A DNA stretch of 64,000 nucleotides from contig OY804580.1 of assembly GCA_963680875.1 (NCBI GenBank), forward strand, positions 111,975,534 to 112,039,533, given 5' to 3'. Position 1 is the stretch's first letter. Each line of letters starts with the position of its first letter. Both the position numbers and the translations under genes were made by a program. The notes beneath the pieces are model-generated. The model saw only the letters and a program-made list of their open reading frames with translations. It was not told the origin of the DNA and ran no database searches. This document shows, one piece after another, positions 33,749-46,010 of the stretch. The stretch is from Bathymodiolus brooksi. Its lineage: Eukaryota > Mollusca > Bivalvia > Mytilida > Modiolidae.

Positions 33749-34644
33749 GTCAAAACAGTAGAAAGCCAAAGCAAAACTCAAATACATAACAAATAAAAAA
33801 CAAAACAAAAACAAACAAAAACAAAAGACAAAAAAAAGAAAAAAAAAGTGTTTGGAAGGAAGAATAAATATACGTACTACTTACATTATCGTATGCTACT
33901 GGTCCCTTTTACTCTCACAACAACTAGCGCAAACACTTTCTATTGCATTGCATCTGCAAAAAATCACAGCAATTAATTTTTCTATCTCACTATCCATAAT
34001 AATTGCTTACTAAAAGAAGTAAGCATCTACTAAAGCGACACCTGGTGTTGAGTTCCAAACTGAAAAAAAAATTAAATCCTTAACTGTATTTCTTCTCAAT
34101 AAGCCTACACCTTCAGCTCAAACCAGATTGAAATAATTAATATTACTAAATATCCATTCTCTCCGTGTATATCTACTCAATACCGCGATTTAAGTTTCAT
34201 CAGTTCAAACATTGTTAATGAGTTCTAGACTGACATTGTTGATATTTCTCAGCATTAAAACCTCGTCAGTTCAAGAAATGTCATTGAGTTCTAGACTGAC
34301 AGAATTAATAATCCTCACACATCCTCTTAAACCCGACCAGTCCAAACAATGTCACTGCATTACCGTCTGAAATATGTAATAAACCTGCATATGTCGCCCT
34401 TCTACTTATTACCACCCAATAAGCAATAAGCCAAATCTATAATGTTTAATTTTGAAAACAATTTATAATTAACTTGAAGAAAAATCAATTCTTATATTAA
34501 GCATAAGATGCCAATTAATATCTCTACAATTATTTCTGTAATAAATATTTCCTTTTATTGTACACATTCCTTATATACGGTGTCAATAAATTGTGTTTCT
34601 GATACTTAATTAAATGAAGGTAGGTATATAGGTTATATGCTATA
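33749..34644. other. Unique AT-rich sequence
   Basis: A-rich low complexity near 33780-33850. At 34195-34370 a loosely repeated motif 'gttctagactgacat' / 'cagttcaaacattg' occurs about three times at 60-65 bp spacing. No gene. Confidence 0.4.
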
Positions 34645-34895
34645 GGTTTATGGTGTTTAACGCCACTTTAAACAATATTTCAGCTATATCGTAGCAGTCA
34701 GTTTTATTGGTGGAGGAAACCGGAGTACCCAGAGAAAAACCCCGACCTGTCGCAGGTCACTGACAAACTTTATCACATAATGTTATATCAAGTACACCTC
34801 GCCATGAGCGAAATTCGAACTCACAACATTAGGGGTGATATGCACTGATTGCACAGGTAGTTGTAAATCAAACTACCATATGATCACTACTAGGT
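34645..34895 (-). mobile_element. tRNA-derived SINE, near full length
   Basis: 'tatggtgtttaacgccactt', 'cggagtacccagagaaaaac', 'gtcgcaggtcactgacaaac', 'tttatcacataatgttatat' and 'cacctcgccatgagcgaaat' plus 'tcgaac' follow the family order. This is the unexpanded form of the segment amplified at 59066-59757. Confidence 0.8.
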
Positions 34896-35299
34896 AGGTA
34901 TAAATATATTTCAAAGAACGTACAATAATGTTTTCTTAATTTTTTTTATTGATATACATGTATATATATATATATACGTACAATTTGTATTACTAAAAAT
35001 TAACCAAAAAAAAACGTATCATGCTCCTGAGATTTTATAGATTGAAAGGAGTAAAGTGCGTTTTTAGAAAACAAACGAATACTTCATGTGAAAAATATAA
35101 ACGTTTATGATATTTGAATTAAAATGTAATGTTCAAAGGTCAAAGATGAAACAATTCTTTAAAAACAAAATACTTAGCTTCATAGTTTAGTACCTAGAAG
35201 TCGGTGACGTTTTATAAAAGTCTAAATACAAACATTACTAATCGCACGTACATTTGCCCCCAATAATCGAAATATCTGTGAACGTAAAGATAATGTTGA
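34896..35299. other. Unique AT-rich sequence
   Basis: A short (TA)n run near 34960; otherwise nothing. Confidence 0.4.
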
Positions 35300-35475
35300 T
35301 TGTGATAAGAGTTCACCGCCGGTTTTAATAGGGGTCGTGTTACTCGATCTTTAGTTTTCTGTGTAATGTTTTGTAGATCGTTGTTTGTCCTTTTACTTTT
35401 TGTCATTTTTGGTCTGTCCTTCTTCAATTTACGGCTTCTGATTACCCCTTTGGTATCTTCAAACTTTTTTATTTT
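35300..35475 (+). mobile_element. Dispersed element B copy
   Basis: 'agttcaccgccggttttaat', 'tactcgatctttagttttct', 'gtagatcgttgtttgtcctt', 'cttcaatttacggcttctga' and 'acccctttggtatcttcaaa' in order; the extreme head is missing. Confidence 0.8.
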
Positions 35476-35677
35476 TTGAAATAATTAGATATTGGCAGTG
35501 AGGGACTGCTTATTTTAAATCTAATGACTTTCATTTCCTTATCGTAAATTTTCCTTTTTTTAGTAGCATGATTCATATCTTCACATCTCTTGTCTGGTAT
35601 ATTGCTCACTCAATGTAATAATGGAATTAAACATCTAGATTCTATTATTGAATGTCTAATCTGAATGCAAAATAAGT

Positions 35678-35972
35678 TTTGAATGTGAAGGAGGGCCACT
35701 CTGACCACGATCGCTGTTTTGAATGTGAAGGAGGGCCACTCTGACCACGGTCGCATGGTGTGAAGGAGGGCCACTCTGACCACGATCGCATGGTGTGAAG
35801 GAGGGCCACTCTGACCACGATCGCATGGTGTGAAGGAGGGCCACTCTGACCACGATCACATGGTGTGAAGGAGGGCCACTCTGACCACGATCGCATGGTG
35901 TGAAGGAGGGCCACTCTAACCACGATCGCATGGTGTGAAGGAGGACCACTCTGACCACGATCGCATGGTAAC
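35678..35972. repeat. 35 bp minisatellite, about 8 copies
   Basis: 'ggtgtgaaggagggccactc' plus 'tgaccacgatcgcat' repeats; the first two units are longer and contain 'gctgttttgaa' in place of 'gcatggt'. Minus frames across it (WSEWPSF, RGQSGPPSH) are artefacts. No parent element was found in the window. Confidence 0.9.
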
Positions 35973-36069
35973 TACACTAATATTCGATTCCAGGCTATGG
36001 AGATATATACTCTCTACAACTTTATATGATTAGCGCTTTCCTCATTGTGATAGTGTTTCATATATCAAT

Positions 36070-36202
36070 AATATGGTGCTCCGGAAGATTAAGTAGTTCC
36101 TGCTCCATTAGTTACACCCGGTGTGTAATTCCTGTTAACTATCCGGTTAAATAATGTAATTGTAAAGTAATGGTAAATATTTAATTTTTATTTTTATTAT
36201 TA

Positions 36203-36246
<44 letters not shown>
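36070..36246. repeat. Element B head fragment and (ATT)n microsatellite
   Basis: 'gtgctccggaagattaagta' plus 'gttcctgctccatta' (36073-36110) is the element B head on the minus strand. It is followed at about 36190-36246 by a (TTA)n run of roughly 15 units. Confidence 0.7.
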
Positions 36247-37424
36247 GTCTTTTAAATGTACGAAAGTATGATTTCATCTCCACATGAAACTCCAAGACAT
36301 GTAATCTGTCAATGTACATGATGCCGAAATAGCATACACTATTAAAAAATTGGTATACAGCACCAGCTGAAATTCGAAGGATAAAGGGTAGTGTCTGCTA
36401 AAATTGTCCTCCATCCAGCTAGTTTATAGTTAGCTAGCAAAATATCAAATAATTGTCTCCTTCGCATGAAATGGAAGCATGTAATTTCATTTACTATTTT
36501 AATATTGTCGAATTATAGAAAAAAAACCTGACAAATATATGTCTAAATATTAGTTTATAAATATAAACTTTCAGACAGTAGAGGTGAAGGTCATTACTGA
36601 GTAAATCGTCATCATTTGCATATTACATACTGTATCTATTCCCAATATTAAATCTAGAAGAATTATATTCAGTCAATAATAGTGTATTTTGTTTTCTGAT
36701 ATGTCTTTTCATATTAATGACTTTTAACGTCGACAAGAATCTTCCATTAAATTATTTATGAGAACATGCCATTCCATAAAAGGTCAATACGAGGTCACGG
36801 TTATTGTATCACGTGACATCACATTCAATTAGCCCCCGTATGACAGAAAACATGGTGAAAATTGGAATAATGTGAAATATAAAATATAATTAGGTTTGTT
36901 GAGAAGTCATGCAAATAATACAAAGGAAGCTAGACAATTAATCTTAGAATATTGACCAGGTATAGTGAATGATGATGCAATACGTCGCAATTATCGACAA
37001 CGATTTTTATTTTATATTAATTTCCTTGTAAATTAAATTAAGAATAGTGTTTGTTACACTTGACAAGTCATGTTTAGAAAAGGAAATTATTTAAAGGCAT
37101 TCAGAAAACTTTCTACTTAACGCCTAGCACAGACAATGATTATCACCTATAGCTAGCATGGTAAAATGTAAGTAAAGGTCCGTCTGTAATGTGGTGTAAA
37201 GTTGACTGGTGATTAACATGGCACCATGCTGCCTCTTAGTTTCCATTTATATGTAGCAACATTCCATCAGTACCTGAATATGGAATATATATCTCTCAGT
37301 TGATGCGATGTTCGAGAGCTTTTGGCTCCTGTCAGGCCGATTTCCTTGATAGAGGGTTGCTGCTAACAAAGAAGCTATTAAACCTAGAGTTCCGATTGAT
37401 TAAGTTGAAGTCATCACTTCGAAA
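36247..37424. other. Unique AT-rich sequence
   Basis: No gene is supported. A frame starting near 37300 reads mostly into element B. Confidence 0.4.
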
Positions 37425-37780
37425 GTTTTACGGTCGCCACCATGACTTGGTTGACCGTTATGGAATATCTGTATTCACAATGACCAAGGATATTTTCCAT
37501 TTGTCGTAAACACTCCCTCATTCATGACTTATCACCGGGTTTGTAACTAGAGTAACACGACGGGTGCCACTAATGGATCAGGAACTGCCTACCCTTCCGG
37601 AGCACATAATTAGCTCACCCCCTGTTTTTAATGGGGTTCGTGTTACTCGATCTTTAGTTTTATGTGTATGTTTTGTAGATCGTTGTTTGTCCTCTTGTCC
37701 TTTTTCTTTTGGCCATTGCGTTATCTGTTCTTTTTCGATTTACGGATTTTGATTACCCCTTTGGTATCTGCAAACACTAT
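37425..37780 (+). mobile_element. Dispersed element B, longest unexpanded copy
   Basis: This copy keeps the 5' region: 'cggtcgccaccatgacttgg', 'ttgaccgttatggaatatct', 'tgaccaaggatattttccat' and 'cacgacgggtgccactaatg'. Then come the usual head, 'gtagatcgttgtttgtcctc', 'ttggccattgcgttatctgt' and 'acccctttggtatctgcaaa'. The 5' part 'tcacaatgaccaaggatatt' is the source of the unit amplified at 52125-52905. I recall an almost identical repeat that is very common in Mytilus. Confidence 0.8.
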
Positions 37781-38054
37781 GCACAGGCAGTTTTATGAGC
37801 CCAAAACCCGTCTTAGTGAAATGGTGCGCCAATGCAAGTGTTTCCATATGTGTTTAAAAAGCCACCCGTACATATAACTGGGTAAGCATCGTGGCTTTAA
37901 ACTTTTAAAGAGCCATAATCTTGAACTTTATATATAATTTATTTATTCCGTGACACAAAAGTTTCCACATGTAAGCTAACAGTTATACAAACGTTCGTCA
38001 GAAGACATAATGGGGAAACAATGGTCCAATTTGAAGTTAATTCTAATTACCAAG

Positions 38055-38240
38055 GTTCCCACCCCTCAGACATAGGTGACCTTAGCTGATTAGTCCATTT
38101 AGTTATATTGCTCCAAAAACTTAAAATTATTTGTCTTTCCAGTCTTTAGATTTTGAGTGTATCTGTTGAAGGTTATTACGTATCTGTTGAAGGTCATTAC
38201 AGAAACATGTCGTGCACATTAAATTTGATATCTGGGCGTT
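38055..38240 (+). mobile_element. Dispersed element C with two 21 bp units
   Basis: 'cacccctcagacataggtga', 'tttagattttgagtgtat' and two copies of 'ctgttgaaggttattacgta'-type sequence, then 'aaacatgtcgtgcacattaa' and 'tttgatatctgggcgttttt'. With two copies of the segment it is intermediate between the single-copy form and the 67-copy array. Confidence 0.75.
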
Positions 38241-38929
38241 TTTTTTAAAAAAGTATTTTTTTTGTCCGAGGCTGAAATGGTCATACATTTAGTTTAAGCT
38301 TGCATATTTTATTTTCAGTTTGTATTGACGTGAAAGTATTCAAATTTACCATTAAACTCTTTATTCAACTATATTTGATTTTTTCTTGTGCCAGTAGTTA
38401 AAAATGGACATTTTTTTAAAAACGCCCATCTACGTTTTTATTACCAATACCACCTATTGTCATCTGCACTCAAGTCACAGAATATATTTGCACAAATGTG
38501 TTGTTAATTATGAGGAAAATTGAAGATATGCATGTTTGGGCACAAAATGTCCCCAACTAATATGCATTTTATAACGACTTTCATCTGCAAATGAACAATC
38601 CTCGTTAATGAATTGTAATTAATATTGTGTTGGGATAAATAATCATTTAAATTACGTAACAAAATGGGAAAAACCAATCCTTCAACTTAAAATCGTTTAT
38701 GTAAATCATGAATGTTATTAAAATTTAAAATTGCATTTCCGCATCTTACGAGGTCGTATGGACTGCCTGGAGTGACAATTAATATTCTTACATACCTTAT
38801 ACTTTATTCATGCAAAACATAACACGTTTTCAATGAAATATTGGCATGAAGTTATTCAGCATTAAGTTTAAGATTCGAGCGCTCCTTATAACAAGGCTGT
38901 CCTCCCATTTATATGTGTGGGATATTATT
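38241..38929. other. Unique AT-rich sequence
   Basis: Nothing recognisable. Confidence 0.4.
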
Positions 38930-39190
38930 TGACTCACACGTGGAAATCACATACATGCCTGCGGCATCATGTACTTAAGAGTGGGGATATGGGATCATAA
39001 AACTAGCTCAACCCTCCACTTTTTATTGATGTCCTGGTACCAGCCAGGAAACTGAGCCGTCTTGTATATGTGTGTAAAGGATTTTGCCTTTGTTTCTATG
39101 ATTTTCGATTATATTTTGGAAATGTTCTGACGATGTAGTGCTTTTTGTTTTCATTTTATCATCTTCCAAGATAAGATTTTGACTGCATAA
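38930..39190 (+). mobile_element. Dispersed element A, long unexpanded copy
   Basis: 'gggatcataaaactagctca', 'ttttattgatgtcctggtac', 'cagccaggaaactgagccgt', 'cttgtatatgtgtgtaaagg' and 'ttttgcctttgtttctatga' with a single core unit, then 'gtagtgctttttgttttcat'. Confidence 0.65.
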
Positions 39191-39689
39191 TTATAATATT
39201 TCATATTGCCTACATGTTTGTTATTGTAAAATATTAACCCTATAATATTCAAAATTATTTTTATTGTCGTGTGTATCTATATTGATGTGTGAATTATGTA
39301 AGAAGGACCTTTTGTTGGCTTCAACTTATGACCGACCTGATAACTAATATGATTAACAATAATAAAGACAAGAGCTAAATCAATACGCTAATGGAGGGTT
39401 TATCTACAATACTGATAATCCTTTTAATCCCATGATCACGTGATCCATTTATCAGCATACATTGATATCTTTCAATATTTTAAGAGGGGACTCGAGGGAT
39501 GTCACTTTACAAATAACCTTATTTGTTTTACTTAAAGCTGGATATGAAACTACACTCGATACATTGACAGAATAAACAGAAGGGGACAATCACAACACAA
39601 TACAACGATCTTTAAATATGAGAATGGAAAAATAAATAAAAAATATTACCATGACGTGTAAAGTAATTAAAGTAATTATTAGTAAAACT
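39191..39689. other. Unique AT-rich sequence
   Basis: Nothing recognisable. Confidence 0.4.
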
Positions 39690-42600
39690 AAGGTTCTCCT
39701 CCCTCAGGCATAGGTATTATTTGTCGATTTGTTGCTACCCTGTTTAGACCCTTTGCTCTCAAAACTGAGAATTTTTGCTACCCTGTTTAGACCCTTTGCT
39801 CTCAAAACTAAGATTTTTTGCTACCCTGTTTAGACCCTTTGCTCTCAAAACTAAGATTTGTTGCTACCCTGTTTAGACCCTTTGCTCTCAAAACTAAGAT
39901 TTTTTGCTACCCTGTTTAGACCCTTTGCTCTCAAAACTAAGATTTTTTGTTACCCTGTTTAGACCCTTTGCTCTCAAAACTAAGGTTTTTTGCTACCCTG
40001 TTTAGACCCTTTGCTCTCAAAACTAAGAATTTTTGCTACCCTGTTTAGACCCTTTGCTCTCCAAACTAAGAATTTTTGCTACCCTGTTCAGACCCTTTGC
40101 TCTCAAAACTAAGAATATTTGCTACCCTGTTTAGACCCTTTACTCTCAAAGCTAATAATTTTTGCTACCTTGTTTAGACCCTTTGCTCTCAAAACTGAGA
40201 TTTTTTGCTACCCTGTTTAGACCCTTTACTCTCAAAACTAAGTTATTTGCTACTCTGTTCAGACCCTTTGCTGTCAAAACTAAATATTTTTGCTACCTTG
40301 TTTAGACCCTTTGCTCTTAAAACTGAGATTTTTTGCTACCCTGTTTAGACCCTTTGCTCTCAAAACTTAGATTTTTTGCTACCCAGTTTAGACCCTTTGC
40401 TGTCAAAACTAAGAATTTTTGCTACCTTGTTTAGACCCTTTGCTCTCAAAACTAAGGTTTTTTGCTACCCTGTTTAGACCCTTTGCTCTCAAAACTAAGA
40501 TTTTTTGCTACCCTGTTTAGACCCTTTGCTCTCAAAACTAAGAATGTTTGCTACCCTGTTTAGACCCTTTGCTCTCAAAACTAAGATTTTTTGCTACCCT
40601 GTTTAGACCCTTTGCTCTCAAAACTAAGAATGTTTGCTACCCTGTTTAGACCCTTTGCTCTCAAAACTAAGATTTTTTGCTACCCTGTTTAGACCCTTTG
40701 CTCTCAAAACTAAGAATTTTTGCTACCCTGTTTAGACCCTTTGCTCTCAAAACTAAGAATTTTTGCTACCCTGTTCAGACCCTTTGCTCTCAAAACTAAG
40801 AATATTTGCTACCCTGTTTAGACCCTTTGCTCTCAAAGCTAATAATTTTTGCTACCTTGTTTAGACCCTTTGCTCTCAAAACTGAGATTTTTTGCTACCC
40901 TGTTTAGACCCTTTACTCTCAAAACTAAGTTATTTGCTACTCTGTTCAGACCCTTTGCTGTCAAAACTAAATATTTTTGCTACCTTGTTTAGACCCTTTG
41001 CTCTTAAAACTGAGATTTTTTGCTACCCTGTTTAGACCCTTTGCTCTCAAAACTAAGATTTTTTGTTACCCTGTTTAGACCCTTTGCTCTCAAAACTAAG
41101 GTTTTTTGCTACCCTGTTTAGACCCTTTGCTCTCAAAACTAAGAATGTTTGCTACCCTGTTTAGACCCTTTGCTCTCAAAACTAAGATTTTTTGCTACCC
41201 TGTTTAGACCCTTTGCTCTCAAAACTGAGATTTTTTGCTACCCTGTTTAGACCCTTTGCTCTCAAAACTAAGAATTTTTGCTACCCTGTTTAGACCCTTT
41301 GCTCTCAAAACTGAGATTTTTTGCTACCCTGTTTAGACCCTTTACTCTCAAAACTAAGTTATTTGCTACTCTGTTCAGACCCTTTGCTGTCAAAACTAAA
41401 ATTTTTTGCTACCTTGTTTAGACCCTTTGCTCTCAAAACTGAGATTTTTTGCTACCCTGTTTAGACCATTTGCTCTCAAAACTAATATTTTTTGCTACCA
41501 TGTTCAGACCCTTTGCTCTCAAAACTAAGAATTTTTGCTACCCTGTTTAGACCCTTTGCTCTCAAAACTAAGAATTTTTGCTACCCTGTTCAGACCCTTT
41601 GCTCTCAAAACTAAGAATTTTTGCTACCCTGTTTAGACCCTTTGCTCTCAAAACTAAGAATTTTTGCTACCTTGTTTAGACCCTTTGCTCTCAAAACTGA
41701 GATTTTTTGCTACCCTGTTTAGACCCTTTACTCTCAAAACTAAGTTATTTGCTACTCTGTTCAGACCCTTTGCTGTCAAAACTAAAATGTTTTGCTACCT
41801 TGTTTAGACCCTTTGCTCTCAAAACTGAGATTTTTTGCTACCCTGTTTAGACCCTTTGCTCTCAAAACTAAGAATTTTTGCTACCTTGTTTAGACCCTTT
41901 GCTCTCAAAACTAAGGTTTTTTGCTTCCCTGTTTAGACCCTTTGCTCTCAAAACTAAGATTTTTTGCTACCCTGTTTAGACCCTTTGCTCTCAAAACTAA
42001 GAATGTTTGCTACCCTGTTTAGACCCTTTGCTCTCAAAACTAAGATTTTTTGCTACCCTGTTTAGACCTTTTGCTCTCAAAACTAAGAATGTTTGCTACC
42101 CTGTTCAGACCCTTTGCTCTCAAAACTAAGATTGTTTGCTACCCTGTTTAGACCCTTTGCTCTCAAAACTGAGATTTTTTGCTACCCTGTTTAGACCCTT
42201 TGCTCTCAAAACTAAGAATTTTTGCTACCCTGTTTAGACCCTTTGCTCTCAAAACTGAGATTTTTTGCTACCCTGTTTAGACCCTTTACTCTCAAAACTA
42301 AGTTATTTGCTACTCTGTTCAGACCCTTTGCTGTCAAAACTAAAACAAATTGCTACCTTGTTTAGACCCTTTGCTCTCAAAACTGAGATTTTTTGCTACC
42401 CTGTTTAGACCCTTTGCTCTCAAAACTAATATTTTTTGCTACCCTGTTCAGACCCTTTGCTGTCAAAACTAAGAATTTTTGCTACCCTGTTTAGACCCTT
42501 TGCTCTCAAAACTGAGATTTTTTGCTACCCTGTTTAGACCCTTTGCTCTCAAAACTGAGATTTTTTGCTACCCTGTTTAGACCCTTTGCTCTCAAAAATA

Positions 42601-43000
42601 AGATTTTTTGCTACCCAGTTTAGACCCTTTGCTGTCAAAACTAAGAATTTTTGCTACCTTGTTTAGACCCTTTGCTCTCAAAACTAAGATTTTTTGCTAC
42701 CCTGTTTAGACCCTTTGCTCTCAAAACTGAGATTTTGTGCTACCCTGTTTAGACCCTTTGCTCTCAAAACTTAAGAATTTTTGCTACCCTGTTTAGACCC
42801 TTTGCTGTCAAAACTGAGATTTTTTGCTACCCTGTTTAGACCCTTTGCTCTCAAAACTAAGTTATTTTGCTACCCTGTTTAGACATTTGCTCTCAAAACT
42901 AAGTTATTCGGAACTCCAATCTTTTGTTGTTGAACGTATCTGATGATGGTTATTCTAGAAACGCGTCGTGCGCACTATATCAGATATCTACGTTTTCAAG
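39690..43000 (+). mobile_element. Dispersed element C with expanded 43 bp segment
   Basis: The left flank 'aaggttctcctccctcaggc' plus 'ataggta' and the right flank 'gaacgtatctgatgatggtt', 'aaacgcgtcgtgcgcactat' and 'agatatctacgtttt' are element C. The later 21 bp segment is present once here, whereas the upstream 'ctaccctgtttagaccctt' segment is amplified, the reverse of the 31 kb copy. Confidence 0.8.
39755..42905. repeat. 43 bp minisatellite with higher-order repeats, about 73 copies
   Basis: The unit is 'gctaccctgtttagaccctt' plus 'tgctctcaaaactaagattt' plus 'ttt'. A marker unit with 'aagttatttgctactctgtt' recurs at 40241, 40928, 41357, 41743 and 42301. The spacings are 687, 429, 386 and 558 bp, each 43n minus 1 because the marker unit is 42 bp. 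Neighbouring variants travel with the marker, so blocks of 9-16 units were duplicated. Confidence 0.95.
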
Positions 43001-44090
43001 ATACACCAAATGGAATTATTCAAACTGTTATTCATATAATAATGTTGTGCTTAGCATTGACTATGCGAATATAGAGGCCAGGATGGAAGACATAGTGCAG
43101 GACCCGATGATATACATATATCAATATATAAATGATTTTCTCATAAATCACTATGGTTATGTAATGTAGATAAGAATAATAGAGCATTCTATTCTCCTGT
43201 ATCTAGTCATGTCTTTCATTCCCTTTATCTTTCGCTCTAAATATATGTTAAGCTACAGACAGACAACAGAATGAGCAAAGAATTCCGTCTTTCAAATTCC
43301 ACTAAATGTCGGTCAGCTTCGAAACCTAATGTCTATGCTTAACCCCATTCTTTATTATTGTCTCAAATACATTTCTGTCGAGAGTAATAATAATAATAAT
43401 AATACATTGTTTATTTATAGAGCGTTACACATTTAGTTTCTAACTAATCTTCCCCGAGGCCCTCAAGAGAGTCAATAAAAGCATATTTATTAAAGAGATT
43501 GGAAGTATTCTATTATGCAACAAATTTCACAACACTAACACATTACATCAATATTGGTAATTCTGTAATCAGTACGACATGCATATTTCCTTGATGGCTC
43601 TTAATATTCTTATCAATAAACACATTTATGCAGTTTGCACTGAATTAACAGCAATGTATAAACAGTTAACATTTTATTTAAACCATTTATAATTGATCAG
43701 TTTTAAATGATTGGACATTTAGCAGACACGCTCTGAAACATTTCGCATTCCACAATCCCAATGATGTGGATGTTTGTAGATTACAATGACACCCAGTGGT
43801 ATTTAGTGTTATTTGTGTCTACCGTCATTTTCCGCAACTGTGCAGCTATAGTGTGATAATCGGAGCCATTGAGTAGTAAGCAAAATAATAAAGTAGGAGA
43901 CAGATTTATAAAAGCAATAATTGCTTGTTTCTGAATCCTGTCTGTATTTACTATGTTTGATGTATTTTCTGATTATTTTCTAAGATAAACATTGTTTAAG
44001 TTAAAGTAGGTATTTAATTTTGTGCGCACAACACGTTTCTGCAATAATCAGGTTCACAGTCAAAAGATTGGAAAATCAAATAACATACAA
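43001..44090. other. Unique sequence with a short (TAA)n
   Basis: A (TAA)n run of about 6 units at 43385-43404; otherwise AT-rich sequence without a supported gene. The 81-codon frame at 42924-43169 starts inside element C and is not called. Confidence 0.4.
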
Positions 44091-44912
44091 GGAAACATTA
44101 ATATTGAGGTGCGTTACGAGCCTCGAAACCAAGTCACTCGACCACTCGAACACCAGGCCCATCAAAGGTATCTGGAAACATTAATATTGAGGTGCGTTAC
44201 GAGCCTCGAAACCTAGTCACTCGGCCACTCGAACACCAGGCCCATCAAAGGTATCTGGAAACATTAATATTGAGGTGCGTTACGAGCCTCGAAACCCAGT
44301 CACTCGGCCACTCGAACACCAGGCCCATCAAAGGTATCTGGAAACATTAATATTGAGGTGCGCTACGAGCCTCGAAACCCAGTCACTCGGCCACTCGAAC
44401 ACCAGGCCCATCAAAGGTATCTGGAAACATTAATATTGAGGTGCGCTACGAGCCTCGAAACCAAGTCACTCGGCCACTCGAACACCAGGCCCATCAAAGG
44501 TATCTGGAAACATTAATATTGAGGTGCGTTACGAGCCTCGAAACCCAGTCACTCGGCCACTCGAACACCAGGCCCATCAAAGGTATCTGGAAACATTAAT
44601 ATTGAGGTGCGTTACGAGCCTCGAAACCAAGTCACTCGGCCACTCGAACACCAGACCCATCAAAGGTATCTGGAAACATTCATATTGAGGTACGATACGA
44701 GCCTCGAAACCAAGTCACTCGGCCACTCGACACCAGGTCCATCAAAGGTATCTGGAAACATTTTAATATTGAGGTGCGTTACGAGCCTCGAAACCAAGTC
44801 ACTCAGCCACTCGAACACCAGGCCCATCAAAGGTATCTGGAAACATTAATATTGAGGTGCGTTACGAGCCTCGAAACCAAGTCATTCGGCCACTCGAACA
44901 CCAGGCCCATCA
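44091..44912. repeat. 83 bp tandem repeat, about 10 copies
   Basis: 'ggaaacattaatattgaggt', 'gcgttacgagcctcgaaacc', 'aagtcactcggccactcgaa', 'caccaggcccatcaaaggta' and 'tct' make one unit, with few substitutions. On the minus strand 'tggccgagtgacttgg' resembles a pol III A box of a Leu/Ser-type tRNA, so the unit may derive from a SINE head. No B box is convincing. Confidence 0.9.
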
Positions 44913-45014
44913 TCTCAAATTAGTAGTGTATTTTGTAGTACACATTTAGTCATGAAAATCAACTGCAAACTATCATGATTACATTGAAAGTACTGTTATA
45001 TATCGTACAGTGTT

Positions 45015-45245
45015 GAAGGAACATTTGAAGATACTAAATGGATAACAAGCTGTAAATCGAAGAAGGACAGACAATGAAATGACCAATCAGAAAAAGGACA
45101 AAAGGACAAACAATGATCTACAAAAAGACTTCACGTAAGACTAAGGTTGAAGAACACTAATCCAACTAAAAATCGGGATTGAACTCGGGTCTCCGGAAGG
45201 GCTGGCAGTTCCTGTTACGAGAGTGGCACCCGTTGTGATACTGCT
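45015..45245 (-). mobile_element. Dispersed element B copy
   Basis: On the plus strand 'gaagatactaaatggataac', 'tgtaaatcgaagaaggacag', 'gacaaacaatgatctacaaa', 'gaactcgggtctccggaagg', 'cagttcctgttacgagagtg' and 'gcacccgttgtgatactg' are the reverse complement of element B. Confidence 0.75.
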
Positions 45246-45319
45246 AAACGACATGAACGTCATCTGAAATAAACTCATGTTGGCACCAGTAAACGTAAAT
45301 CAATACAAATAACATTAAT

Positions 45320-45765
45320 AAAACATGAACACCCTACAAAGAAAATGGGAGTAAAGATGAACCTACTTTCGTTTTTACACAAAATACGCAGCAGACATCA
45401 CAACACGGAACTCAAAGCGAGAAAACATGCAATTTGACAACAGGAGCAACGCGAACCCTAGTAATACAAGTAAACATCGGGGACAGACTCGGGTGCACTG
45501 GAATGGTAAGCCATTTCTGTTCCACTGGTGGCACCCGTCGTGTTACTCTTGCTACAAACAAATGATAAAGGACCGAATTATGATTACGACAAACGGAATA
45601 TATCATGTGTTTTTTTGTAACACAGATATAGCGGTTAACCAGGTTATGGTGGCGACCGAACGAAAGGCTAGAAGCGGGGTAATCAAAAGAAAAAAAGACC
45701 AAAGGACAAACACCGATCTACTAAAACACTCCATAGAAAACTAAAGATCGTGAAACTGAAATAAA
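45320..45765 (-). mobile_element. Two adjoining or nested element B-type copies
   Basis: 45640-45765 is an element B body ('ggggtaatcaaaagaaaaaa', 'caaacaccgatctactaaaa'). 45320-45640 is a longer relative with the head 'gtgcactggaatggtaagcc', 'gtggcacccgtcgtgttact' and a 5' part ('acaaacggaatatatcatgt', 'ggttaaccaggttatggtgg') matching 37425-37540. The minus and plus frames over it are not genes. Confidence 0.6.
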
Positions 45766-45884
45766 TCAAATAAAACTGTATTTGTATGTAATACATCACT
45801 ATGGCAACATAACGAAGTCACAATATGTTACACCCTCATCGAAAACTGTTCTAATATTAAGCACGCCTAATATCAGGTAGACAA

Positions 45885-46010
45885 ACACATAGAATTATTG
45901 GCGAAAACCAAGCGGAGAAAAACATTGACCTGCCGCAAATCACTGACAAACTTTATCGCATAATGCTGTATCGAGTAGACCTTGCAATAGGCGGGATTCG
46001 AAATGAAAAT
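45885..46010 (-). mobile_element. SINE fragment
   Basis: 'tggcgaaaaccaagcggaga', 'ctgccgcaaatcactgacaa', 'actttatcgcataatgctgt' and 'gcgggattcgaaat' (reverse B box) match the SINE at 34645; the tail end is degraded. Confidence 0.65.

Noticed and set aside
33385..33774. 129-codon minus frame containing DLYHIDNKHIDLSDHEMF
   Set aside because: Its start is an element C fragment and its end is a SINE tail. The middle is not recognised and may be chance, so it is not called as a gene.
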